NCBI GenBank assembly: GCA_958426095.1
Contig: CATZYB010000007.1
Location: 1 to 28,712 of the forward strand
DNA: 28,712 bases
DNA from: an uncultured Lachnospiraceae bacterium
GTDB lineage: Bacteria > Bacillota > Clostridia > Lachnospirales > Lachnospiraceae
Reading direction: 5' to 3'
Shown: in pieces, positions 7,597 to 14,878 of the stretch
Numbering within the stretch: position 1 is the stretch's first letter
Layout: every line of letters begins with the position of its first letter
The notes under the pieces: generated by a model
Databases searched by the model: none
The model's input: the letters and a program-made list of their open reading frames with translations, nothing else
What the model was told of the DNA's origin: nothing
Program-made: the position numbers and the translations under genes

Positions 7597-8277
7597 TTGG
7601 ATTTGAATTTTTTGTCGAAAACGGTTTTGTTTCGGGAAATGTCTGAAGAAGATATTGAAAATATGCTGGATAGCCTCGACGTAAAGCAACGGCATTTTTC
7701 AAAGGGGGACGTGATTTTTCAGGCAGGTGATGTGACTCAATCTCTGGGCCTTGTGTTGTCCGGTCATGTGAATATTGAAAATGACGATGTTTGGGGAAAT
7801 AAAAGTATTTTGGACAATATCGGTCCGGGACAGGTATTTGCGGAGACTTATGCCTGTATTTCAGGAGAGCCGATGATGGTCAGTGTTGTTGCGTCAGAGG
7901 CGGTGGATATTCTTTTTTTAAATGTTGGGCAGGGGATTCAAAGCAGTTCCGGGGCGAACCCTGGCTGGGGGCGGCTGATACAAAATCTTCTGGCCATTTC
8001 GGCACAGAAAAACCTGAATCTTTCCCGACGTATATTTCACACAGCGCCGAAGTCCATTCGGGGACGGCTTCTTTCTTATCTATCCTATCAGGCGGCCCGA
8101 CAGGGAAGTTTACAGTTTACGATTCCTTTTAATCGTCAGCAGTTGGCCGATTATCTGAGTGTGGACCGGAGCGCCATGTCCAATGAATTGAGTAAAATGC
8201 AGAGGGAAGGTTTGTTGACAGTGAATCGAAATTATTTTGTACTTAAGGTTGAAGCATCCGATTATGGATTGATGTGA
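7597..8277 (+). CDS. Crp/Fnr-family transcriptional regulator
   Basis: 226-residue regulator: an N-terminal cyclic-nucleotide-type beta-barrel (about residues 10-125, with FSKGDVIFQAGD and VLSGHVNIE), a long dimer helix, and a C-terminal winged helix with recognition motif QQLADYLSVDRSAMSNEL (about 182-199). The Fe-S cysteine set of true Fnr is absent; only one Cys (in TYACISGEP) is visible, so it does not sense oxygen through a 4Fe-4S cluster of its own. The cNMP-binding R/E pair of Crp is also not evident. It starts at TTG: AAGGGAG (7584-7589) is correctly spaced, and the family's FLxxxxLFRxMSEEDIE opening requires this start. Likely controls the divergent ferredoxin gene and itself through the palindrome at 7568. 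Confidence 0.88.
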   Translation: MDLNFLSKTVLFREMSEEDIENMLDSLDVKQRHFSKGDVIFQAGDVTQSLGLVLSGHVNIENDDVWGNKSILDNIGPGQVFAETYACISGEPMMVSVVASEAVDILFLNVGQGIQSSSGANPGWGRLIQNLLAISAQKNLNLSRRIFHTAPKSIRGRLLSYLSYQAARQGSLQFTIPFNRQQLADYLSVDRSAMSNELSKMQREGLLTVNRNYFVLKVEASDYGLM

Positions 8278-8295
8278 CGGAGGCAGTAGGAGAAG

Positions 8296-8916
8296 ATGCG
8301 AAGAAAGATAAGAACAAAACAGGAAAGTATGGATGGGGCGGGGACTTTGATTTTATTTTGTCTGGTCTGGTACTCAAGTCTCCTTCAAAATATTTTGGCC
8401 TCAGGAGGGCTGGCGCCGTCGCTGTTGGTATTTCTTGTGGCCGGTATGATGCCCGCAGTGATCTCCGTTCAAAAAATACAAAAAGCATTTTATTATCGTA
8501 AGCTTCATCGGCAGGCGATGAATCGCTCACCGGAAAAGGGACGCATTATCAGTTATGAACGGCAGATGCAGCGGAAGGTGACTGCCAAGGGAAGAGTTCA
8601 CGAGGAATATGAATACAGATTGGTTATCGAAATTTATGATAATATAAGCTATGCTCCGAGACAGATTCTCAGCGAGCCTTATTCATGGCCGGTTTTCGAG
8701 GTGTTGGGCTCGCCGGAGGTGGATGTTTATACCGATGATTCGGGATGGCATTATGTAATCGACGGGTTTCAATATAAAAAACACCGAAGCGACGATGGGA
8801 TTTTTGAGCAAAGCGCCTGGGAAAAAGGACCGGAGAGGAAATTTCCGAGGGTTATTGCCATTGTTATGAATATTATTTTAATTTGTACCCTGATTTCCAT
8901 TTGGATTAGAAGATAA
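8296..8916 (+). CDS. Unknown membrane protein, three predicted membrane helices
   Basis: 206 residues, not recognised. Two hydrophobic helices near the N-terminus (about 16-36 and 41-58), a soluble domain of about 110 residues with alternating aromatic strands (YEYRLVIEIYD, WPVFEVLGSPEVDVYTDD), and one C-terminal helix (about 183-202) ending IWIRR. The topology resembles the loose DUF3592-like class of small membrane proteins, but I cannot claim membership. It begins 18 bases after the Crp/Fnr stop with GGAGG/AGGAG upstream, so it is probably cotranscribed with the regulator. It converges on the DUF1848 gene with only four bases between stops and no visible hairpin, so the two transcripts probably overlap. 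Confidence 0.6.
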   Translation: MRRKIRTKQESMDGAGTLILFCLVWYSSLLQNILASGGLAPSLLVFLVAGMMPAVISVQKIQKAFYYRKLHRQAMNRSPEKGRIISYERQMQRKVTAKGRVHEEYEYRLVIEIYDNISYAPRQILSEPYSWPVFEVLGSPEVDVYTDDSGWHYVIDGFQYKKHRSDDGIFEQSAWEKGPERKFPRVIAIVMNIILICTLISIWIRR

Positions 8917-8920
8917 AAAA

Positions 8921-9862
8921 TTATAAATCCAGCCGCATCTGTACGAAGGGTTCAAGGAAACTTTCCTGCTTTGCCTGGATAATTTCGTCTCCCGGAAGCA
9001 GTTCTCCGTTTAAAAGGGGAGAGAAGGGATTGTGTCTGCGCCAGCTTTCGGCGGCCAGAGCTGTATCCTTTGTGGCATAGCAGTAATGACAGCCGCTGGG
9101 ACAGGTATTATAGGCGCCAATATCACTGTAGGGCAGACAGCCGCAGCCCTGTCGGAATGGTTTTGGACGGATAGATTTTAATTTCTGGCCAATAGCCTTT
9201 TCTATTATAGGCGCTGTGATACATCCGGAACGGGCGATACCATAGGCGGTGTAATCATTGCCATCTCCGCAGCTTTGCAGACGGAGATGGTATTTTTTTG
9301 CAATTTTTCCCATTTCCGTTAATAGAATTTTCTTGTCTTTTTCAGATACAGGGCGCAGCTCGGGAAAAGTATAGGCCAGCTTTTGATACATTTGTACAAA
9401 GCTAAAAATACAAAAATTCGTGCAGGGGCTTATTTCTCTGGCCATTTCTTCAAAGCACTTCATATGATGTTCGATGCCATATTTTTCTGCAATGAAAATC
9501 GGGTCGTATCGCCAGCAAATATTATTTTTTCCTACAATCGATGAAAGCTGTTGAAAGCTTTTAATCACTTGATGGTAGTCCGGCACTCCAGGTTCAATGT
9601 CCTTTCCATAGCTTGTGATGGTCACAAAAAAGAAAACGTGGAAGCCTCTTGAACGAATCTCGTCAATTTTATCCAGTATGGGTTCCGGATTTTTTGTGCA
9701 GAACAGAATGCAGTCTACCACGTTGGGAGAGAGTGCGTATCGGTACACCTTATTCGGTGCAAAAGGATTTCTGGACAAAACGCAGCCCTCACGGATTCGG
9801 TTCATCAGCCATTCGCTGTAATAATTTGTGATATCTGTTCGTGCGCCCACATTGATAAACAT
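8921..9862 (-). CDS. DUF1848 family protein with C-terminal CX3CX2C motif
   Basis: 313 residues matching the uncharacterised DUF1848 family. Seen: an N-terminal NVGARTDI segment, an ALSPNVVDCILFCTKNP strand-turn unit, FFFVTITSYGKDIEP, ICWRYDPIF, and a late cysteine group: Cys240 and Cys242 followed by Cys254, Cys258 and Cys261 in TCPSGCHYCYA. The last three have the CX3CX2C spacing of radical-SAM 4Fe-4S sites but lie near the C-terminus rather than the N-terminus. Internal strands resemble a TIM-barrel (YDPIF, FVTIT). The start is supported by GGGGAGG on the minus strand (9871-9877). Reaction and substrate are unknown; a metal-cluster enzyme is the reasonable inference. The gene is alone on its strand. 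Confidence 0.75.
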   Translation of the reverse strand: MFINVGARTDITNYYSEWLMNRIREGCVLSRNPFAPNKVYRYALSPNVVDCILFCTKNPEPILDKIDEIRSRGFHVFFFVTITSYGKDIEPGVPDYHQVIKSFQQLSSIVGKNNICWRYDPIFIAEKYGIEHHMKCFEEMAREISPCTNFCIFSFVQMYQKLAYTFPELRPVSEKDKKILLTEMGKIAKKYHLRLQSCGDGNDYTAYGIARSGCITAPIIEKAIGQKLKSIRPKPFRQGCGCLPYSDIGAYNTCPSGCHYCYATKDTALAAESWRRHNPFSPLLNGELLPGDEIIQAKQESFLEPFVQMRLDL

Positions 9863-9951
9863 ACGCCGACCTCCCCTTCATGTTTATTTATCCTTCTTGA
9901 CTTTATATAAGTGAATCATTAATATTGTAATCAGATTTGAAGGAACATGCA

Positions 9952-10026
9952 AGCCTGCAGGCTGCTAAAACCTGTAAAACAGGGGATGTCAAAAGGATTT
10001 GACATGGCAATTTGGCCCGATGTCAA
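9952..10026. repeat. Cluster of short palindromes in the 229-base gap before the XRE gene
   Basis: Three stacked dyads: AGCCTGCAGGCT (9952-9963), CCTGT-AAA-ACAGG (9971-9983) and ATGTCAAA-N4-TTTGACAT (9986-10005), plus a third ATGTCAA at 10020-10026. No convincing promoter hexamer pair could be placed. The rest of the gap (9863-9951) is AT-rich with nothing I recognise. Confidence 0.5.
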
Positions 10027-10091
10027 GTCTCTTTGATAGACGAAATAGGAAGAATAGCTTATGCTTGAAGCAGGTCAGGAGGTAATTAATC

Positions 10092-10676
10092 ATGGAGCTG
10101 AACAAGAAAATAAAAAAATATCGTGGGATGTTGAATTTATCTCAGGAGGAATTGGCCGAAAAGGTATATGTCACCCGGCAGACAATTTCCAATTGGGAGA
10201 CAGGCAAGAGCTATCCGGATATCCACAGCCTGCTATTGTTGAGTTCATTATTTAATATATCTCTGGATCAATTGATTAAAGGAGATTTAGAGATGATGAG
10301 AGAGGAAATAAACAAAAAAGAGATTCAGGAATTTAATTTTTATGGCGCCGTTTTTTCAGTCTTACTTATAGGCACGGTGATAACAGCGGCACCGCTGGCT
10401 TACTTTTTAGGGATTTACGGAATAGGAATGACATTTGTGCTTTTTGTTATTACGATGGTCTTTGCCTATAAAGTGGAAGCTTATAAAAAGCGGAATAATA
10501 TTCAGACTTATAAGGAAATTCTTGCCTTCTGTAATGGAGAACGTCTGGACGAGATTGCGCAAAAGCAAGAGGAAGCAAAACGGCCGTATCAGGATATTCT
10601 AAAAATACTTATATCAGGTTCGATTGCTTTTGTAGTTACTATGATTATATTTAAATTGCTGGAAGTAATATTTTAA
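10092..10676 (+). CDS. Membrane-embedded XRE-family transcriptional regulator
   Basis: 194 residues. Residues 1-65 form an HTH_3 domain (LSQEELAEKVYVTRQTISNWETGKSYPD), ending in the usual SLDQLIKGD. The remainder contains two adjacent hydrophobic helices (about 75-97 and 102-118) and one at the C-terminus (about 175-193), with a charged segment between. Such fusions tie DNA binding to the membrane and often sense envelope stress or antimicrobial peptides; that is family knowledge, not shown here. The start has AGGAGG (10078-10083). The palindrome cluster immediately upstream is a candidate autoregulatory site. No terminator is seen before the next promoter, which begins 13 bases after the stop. 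Confidence 0.82.
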   Translation: MELNKKIKKYRGMLNLSQEELAEKVYVTRQTISNWETGKSYPDIHSLLLLSSLFNISLDQLIKGDLEMMREEINKKEIQEFNFYGAVFSVLLIGTVITAAPLAYFLGIYGIGMTFVLFVITMVFAYKVEAYKKRNNIQTYKEILAFCNGERLDEIAQKQEEAKRPYQDILKILISGSIAFVVTMIIFKLLEVIF

Positions 10677-10688
10677 TACAAAATAATG

Positions 10689-10717
10689 TTGACATTTTCT
10701 GGCGGTTGATGTAATAT
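10689..10717 (+). promoter_or_regulatory. Consensus sigma-A promoter of the ten-gene transport/catabolic operon
   Basis: Perfect TTGACA (10689-10694), 17-base spacer, TAATAT (10712-10717). The predicted start near 10724 gives a leader of about 137 bases before the first gene. Confidence 0.88.
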
Positions 10718-10723
10718 GTGTAT

Positions 10724-10860
10724 TAAACATATTAAACTTACAAGAGAAGTAGGAAATAGAAGGCTGACCAGACGGCTGGAGGTCACAAGTTGCGATATAC
10801 CCGATGAGGGTGGGAAAATCGTGATTTGTGGCCTTTTTTTATCTAAGAGGAGGAGAAAAG
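10724..10860 (+). promoter_or_regulatory. Structured leader with competing hairpins: candidate riboswitch/attenuator of unknown class
   Basis: Between a consensus promoter and the first gene lies a leader with two mutually exclusive folds. The upstream fold pairs CCAG (10768-10771) with CTGG (10776-10779) around an ACGG tetraloop and can extend through TGA/TCA (10765-10767 with 10783-10785). Its 3' side overlaps the 5' arm of the terminator that follows. The first 40 bases (10724-10764) are A/G-rich and single-stranded-looking. I could not match it to TPP, SAM, cobalamin, purine, lysine, T-box, c-di-GMP or guanidine classes. A seven-base AGGGTGG at 10807-10813 resembles part of the T-box consensus, but the ACCGCG that should follow is absent. 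Confidence 0.65.
10781..10840 (+). terminator. Conditional intrinsic terminator inside the operon leader
   Basis: Three-tier hairpin: GGTCACAA (10781-10788) with TTGTGGCC (10826-10833), GCGAT (10792-10796) with ATCGT (10818-10822), and ACCC (10799-10802) with GGGT (10808-10811) around a GATGA loop, followed by seven T (10834-10840). It precedes the first start codon, so downstream expression requires read-through. Confidence 0.75.
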
Positions 10861-11958
10861 ATGTTAAAACGAGGAAGAAAAATATTAGCGTTACTTTTAG
10901 TAGGAATTACAGTTCCGGGATTGTTGGCAGGGTGCGGTTCATCCGACAAGAGCGGTGAAACTGACCAGAAATCGGAGGTCCCGGTTGAAAGCAGTTCTGA
11001 AACACAAACGGCGGCAGAGGATGCGGCGGTGGAGGATGCACTGAAAGCCGCGTCTGAGGCGGAAATCGACGGTGATTTGCAAATCCTTATCGGAGACCAT
11101 CAGACAGACCAATATATCTGGAAAATTGCAGCTGCTAAAGGTTTTTTTGATGAAGAATTTGACGAAGATAATATTTCGGTAGAGATTCAGACTTTCAGCG
11201 GCGGACCTCAGGTTTTTGAAGCGGTGACCGCAGGCGGCGTTCAGTTTGGTATTGGAGGTCTGGATCCATTGATTAACTACAGTTCCAGCGGAGCCGACAT
11301 TTCATGTATCGCAGAATTTGCGATTAATGACCATTCCTATCCATTTGTTGTACGAAAAGATTTAGGTATAGAAAACGTGGCAGATTTGAAAGGACATAGT
11401 GTGGCCGTCACTATCGGAAGTTACAGACATAACGCATTCCTTAACGCATTGCAGCAAAATGGTTTGACGGAAGATGATGTGGAGATTTTCAATTTATCCA
11501 ATGCGGATATCGTCACAGCAATTTTGGCAGGAGAGGCAGACGCCGGGGTTATCAGTCTGGCCAACTATGAGAAAGTTAAAGATGTCGCGGAAATCATTGA
11601 TTATGCCGAAGAATATAAAACGTCCCACAATATTATTGTCGTGGACAATGAATTTGCACAAAAGTATCCATATACGACGGCCCGTGTATTAAGAGTTGCA
11701 AAGCGTTCGATTGACTGGCTCCTGGATAACAGAGAAGAGGCCATGGAAATTTTTGCGGAAGCTGTTGGACTTCCGAAGGTGGAAGATGCGGCCAGCTACT
11801 ATGATACGATGAATTTTGGTTTGACTTTAGATGCGGAGTCCATTAAGGCTGATTTAAAATCGACCATCGAATTCGATTTGGAAAATGGTATTTTGACAGA
11901 AGATTTAGATGTTGAGCCAATGGTCGACGATACCTACTATAAACTTGCCGGATTCTAA
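10861..11958 (+). CDS. NMT1/SsuA-type ABC transporter substrate-binding lipoprotein (copy 1)
   Basis: 365-residue lipoprotein of the NitT/TauT-like class that feeds small organic ligands to a membrane permease. The signal peptide ends in lipobox LLAGC; a Ser/Glu/Thr-rich linker follows, then the periplasmic-binding-type fold with FSGGPQVFEAVTAGGVQFGIG, DLKGHSVAVTIGSYRHN and FAQKYPYTTARVLR. AGGAGGAG (10849-10856) supports the ATG at 10861; a TTG at 10828 lies in the terminator. It is paralogous to the lipoprotein at 16634, sharing nearly identical blocks such as DEEFDEDNI and FAQKYPYTTARV, yet no permease is adjacent, so it presumably uses the one at 17715. First gene behind the leader terminator. 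Ligand unknown. Confidence 0.88.
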   Translation: MLKRGRKILALLLVGITVPGLLAGCGSSDKSGETDQKSEVPVESSSETQTAAEDAAVEDALKAASEAEIDGDLQILIGDHQTDQYIWKIAAAKGFFDEEFDEDNISVEIQTFSGGPQVFEAVTAGGVQFGIGGLDPLINYSSSGADISCIAEFAINDHSYPFVVRKDLGIENVADLKGHSVAVTIGSYRHNAFLNALQQNGLTEDDVEIFNLSNADIVTAILAGEADAGVISLANYEKVKDVAEIIDYAEEYKTSHNIIVVDNEFAQKYPYTTARVLRVAKRSIDWLLDNREEAMEIFAEAVGLPKVEDAASYYDTMNFGLTLDAESIKADLKSTIEFDLENGILTEDLDVEPMVDDTYYKLAGF

Positions 11959-12002
11959 AGCAGTGACATATATATTTACTTGAAAAATTGAGGTGAAAAC
12001 AG

Positions 12003-13196
12003 ATGGAAGCCTTATCATTTTATGAGATTGCAAAAGCTCAGGTTGCTAAAAACCATGAATTATATATTTCTTATTTAGAAAAAGCAATATCTTTTGATAC
12101 GACGAATCCTCCGGGACAGGAAGACGCGCTTGCCGGATATTTGAAAGACATACTGGAGAAAAACGGGATTGACGTCCATTTGCAGGAAGTTGAAGCAGGA
12201 CGCAGCAATGTCATCGGAAGGTATGATTTTGGAAAGGGCGGAAAAAAACTGCTGCTTAATGCCCATATGGATGTGGTTGCCCCGGGAGAAATTCCGTGGG
12301 ATTCGGATCCCTTTGTACCGGTGATAAAGAATGGGCGCCTTTATGGAAGGGGCTCCACAGATGACAAGGGCGGGCTGATCGCCATGTTGATAGCGCTCCT
12401 TATTTTTAAAAAGATAAACAAAGAAGATTTAAATGGAACCATTGAATTTTGCGGCGTCATGGGTGAAGAGGCTTCCGGCATCGGAACAAAATACTGGCTG
12501 GAGCATGGCGGAAAAGCGGATGCCGCCATTGTCGGTGAACCGAGTAAACTGGAAGTTGTCATTGCCCATAGAGGAGCTTACCGGCCCCAGTATTCTTTTA
12601 TTGGACAGACGGCACATTCAAGTGAACCCTATCTTGGAAAAAACGCCGTGTATTACGCCTCTCATTTTATACAGGAAATTGAAAAGTTAAATGAACAGTT
12701 GGCATTGTCGGTTCATCCCCTTACCGGGGCGCCGACCATTGCGGTCACAGTGGTAAGCGGCGGTAAAAAAGTCAATGTGATTCCGGATTTGGCCAGTGTC
12801 CAGCTGGATCGGAGATTAGGGCCGGGAGAAAGTCTGGAGGACGCAAAGAAACAGATTGAAAACATACTGGCGGATTTGCAGAGGCAGGGCAAAATCGGGG
12901 AGTACAGGATGGATAAGTGTCTGAATGTGAAAGGCGCCGCATTGACGGATGAATCGGAGGAAATTGTTCAGGCGGTGCAGAAGACTTTAAAAGAAAAGGG
13001 ATATCCTTTTGAACCTCAGGGAATGAAAGCCTCCACAGATATGTTTTTCCTGACTGATGCCGGGATTCCTTCGGTCATCTTCGCGCCGGGAGATATGAGT
13101 ATGGCCCATATGCCTAATGAATACATAGTGGTTGAAGAATTTTTGAATTCCATCCCTCTTTATGTTGAAATCTTTGAAAGATATTTCAGACAGTGA
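12003..13196 (+). CDS. M20-family (ArgE/DapE/ACY1) zinc deacylase or peptidase
   Basis: 397 residues, cytoplasmic, two-domain M20 metallohydrolase. Such enzymes hydrolyse N-acyl amino acids, dipeptides or, in YlmB, a formylaminopyrimidine. Metal and catalytic residues are all visible: NAHMDVV (His88, Asp90), GRGSTDDKGG (bridging Asp120), MGEEASG (catalytic Glu155 and ligand Glu156), VGEPSK (Glu179) and a C-terminal MAHMPNEY (His ligand). The lid-domain motif AHRGAYRPQYSFIGQTAHSSEP is present. The ribosome site GAGGTG precedes the ATG. It lies 44 bases after the first lipoprotein with no terminator, so the imported ligand or a derivative is the likely substrate. Which amide is cleaved cannot be read from sequence. 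Confidence 0.85.
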   Translation: MEALSFYEIAKAQVAKNHELYISYLEKAISFDTTNPPGQEDALAGYLKDILEKNGIDVHLQEVEAGRSNVIGRYDFGKGGKKLLLNAHMDVVAPGEIPWDSDPFVPVIKNGRLYGRGSTDDKGGLIAMLIALLIFKKINKEDLNGTIEFCGVMGEEASGIGTKYWLEHGGKADAAIVGEPSKLEVVIAHRGAYRPQYSFIGQTAHSSEPYLGKNAVYYASHFIQEIEKLNEQLALSVHPLTGAPTIAVTVVSGGKKVNVIPDLASVQLDRRLGPGESLEDAKKQIENILADLQRQGKIGEYRMDKCLNVKGAALTDESEEIVQAVQKTLKEKGYPFEPQGMKASTDMFFLTDAGIPSVIFAPGDMSMAHMPNEYIVVEEFLNSIPLYVEIFERYFRQ

Positions 13197-13208
13197 CGGG
13201 AGGGTAAA

Positions 13209-14840
13209 ATGATACGGAAAACGAATGAAATTACAGCGGCTGTAAACAGAGGTACGCCCTGTGAATCCGGTTTATGTATGCAATGCCGTATGGACTGTCG
13301 GGGACAGTGTGAAACCTTTATGGCCTCAACCAGAGGACGCAGGATGCTCTATACTCAGGAGCCTGTAGGGACAGTGACCTATGGAAGCGATAATACCCGG
13401 GAATCGTTGATAAGCTATAATGCGCTTAAAATACAGGGCAGACTTCTCGGTGTGAAAAATTCCGATTCAAAACATCGGATTCCGCAGCAGTTTCTGACGC
13501 CGAATGTGGATGTAAGTACTGAATTTGGAAATATCAGAAAAACAAAATGTCTGGTTCCTATCAATATGGGAGCGGCGCTGAATGTGGTCAGCCGATATTG
13601 GAATTCCTATGCCTATGCGGCGGCTTTATTGGGATATACGCTGGTCATCGGTGAAAATGCCATGAATATGGATCCGGAGCTTGAGGTGAAAAAGGGAAAA
13701 GTCATTTCTTCACCCAGAACGGAAAAAATGGTCGAAGCCTTTTTGCGATATGACCAGGGATATGGCGGCGTCATTGTCCAATTAAATTATGATGATATAT
13801 ATAACGACAATGAAACGCTGGATTATATCTGTCAGAAATACGGAAATAAGATTATTATCGAAATTAAATTCGGTCAGGGCGGAAAATGTATTAACGGAGA
13901 AGCCATTACAGATGATTTGAGGAAGGCTTTGACGATGCGCCAGCGTTATCCGGTTTATCCGGATCCGCTGGATGAAAAAGTCCAGAAAGCCTGGAAACGT
14001 GGAGAAATTAAACGATTTACACGATATAGCTGTGTTCCTTTTACCGAGGTTAATGATTATCAGGAAGCGGAAGAACAGTTTGTGAGTCTGGTAAAACGTA
14101 TCAGAGAACGGGGCGTAGACAGAGTCCTTTTAAAGACGACAGGTTTTTCGTTGGACGGCGTTGCCGCTTCTCTGAAAATGGGCTGCAGGGCGGGAATCGA
14201 TTTAATTACATTTGACGGGTCGGGCGGAGGAACCGCCCACAGTCCATGGCCGATGATGGAGCACTGGGGAATACCTTCATTGATGCTTCACGCGAAAGTG
14301 GCGGAATACTCGACCATCCTGAAGGAAAGAGGCGAAAAGGTGCCGGACATTTCCTTTGCCGGAGGGTTTTCAAGAGAAGACCATATATATAAGGCCCTGG
14401 CTTTGGGCGCGCCTTTTACAAAAACAGTGACAATGTGCCGGGCATTAATTATTCCCGGCGCGGTGGGTTCAAATATTGAAGGCGTTTTACATCCGGACCG
14501 AAAAGCATTAGTGAATGGAATGTGGGATGAGTTGCCGGCGTCGATTGCCACGTTAGGAAATACGCCGGAACAGATTTTTGACGCATACACGGACGTGAGA
14601 AATAAAGTAGGCAGTGAAGAAATTAAAAATCTTCCCTATGGAACAATAGCGACCTGGTGTTATGTGGATAAGCTGATGACCGGGCTTCGGCAGCTGATGT
14701 CGGGGGCGAGGGTATTTTCTGTCGGGGACATAAGCAGAGAAGATATTGCCGCGATAAATCAGATAACGGCAAATATTACAGGAATCCCTTTAATAACAGA
14801 GGCATATGCGGAGCAGGCAATGAATATATTGCTGGGATGA
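13209..14840 (+). CDS. FMN-binding glutamate-synthase-domain protein with N-terminal cysteine cluster
   Basis: 543 residues dominated by the FMN-binding TIM-barrel of glutamate synthase (Glu_synthase domain). Seen: IIVQLNYDD, IEIKFGQGGKCINGE, DRVLLKTTGFSLDG and the flavin-phosphate loop FDGSGGGTAHSPWP (about 335-348). It has no glutaminase (GATase2) domain and no NADPH subunit. The usual 3Fe-4S motif after the barrel (CX5CX4C) is missing; only Cys410 in TMCRALIIPGAVGS remains at that place. Instead residues 18-34 carry five cysteines (C-X4-C-X2-C-X3-C-X3-C). The gene starts 13 bases after the M20 stop with a GGAGG site. It may make or oxidise a glutamate-like product using reduced ferredoxin or flavin; the reaction is unknown. 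Confidence 0.8.
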   Translation: MIRKTNEITAAVNRGTPCESGLCMQCRMDCRGQCETFMASTRGRRMLYTQEPVGTVTYGSDNTRESLISYNALKIQGRLLGVKNSDSKHRIPQQFLTPNVDVSTEFGNIRKTKCLVPINMGAALNVVSRYWNSYAYAAALLGYTLVIGENAMNMDPELEVKKGKVISSPRTEKMVEAFLRYDQGYGGVIVQLNYDDIYNDNETLDYICQKYGNKIIIEIKFGQGGKCINGEAITDDLRKALTMRQRYPVYPDPLDEKVQKAWKRGEIKRFTRYSCVPFTEVNDYQEAEEQFVSLVKRIRERGVDRVLLKTTGFSLDGVAASLKMGCRAGIDLITFDGSGGGTAHSPWPMMEHWGIPSLMLHAKVAEYSTILKERGEKVPDISFAGGFSREDHIYKALALGAPFTKTVTMCRALIIPGAVGSNIEGVLHPDRKALVNGMWDELPASIATLGNTPEQIFDAYTDVRNKVGSEEIKNLPYGTIATWCYVDKLMTGLRQLMSGARVFSVGDISREDIAAINQITANITGIPLITEAYAEQAMNILLG

Positions 14841-14878
14841 TAAAAAGTATGGCAATTACTATGGGAAGGAATAAGAAA

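Noticed and set aside
10765..10785. Guanidine-II (mini-ykkC) riboswitch, suggested by a hairpin with an ACGG tetraloop
   Set aside because: That class needs two ACGR hairpins; only one is present in the leader.
10801..10822. T-box riboswitch, suggested by AGGGTGG in the leader
   Set aside because: The required ACCGCG part of the antiterminator is absent, the leader is too short, and no specifier or AG-bulge stem I could be drawn.
10716..10958. 80-residue ORF across the leader of the operon
   Set aside because: Its ATG overlaps the -10 box, so it lies upstream of the predicted transcript start; its codons run through the terminator and out of frame with the lipoprotein gene.
10724..13196. 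Thiamine salvage system (ThiXYZ plus YlmB-like M20 deformylase)
   Set aside because: The gene types are similar, but the leader lacks TPP motifs and there are no thiamine genes; the flavoproteins and enolase-type enzyme do not belong to that pathway.
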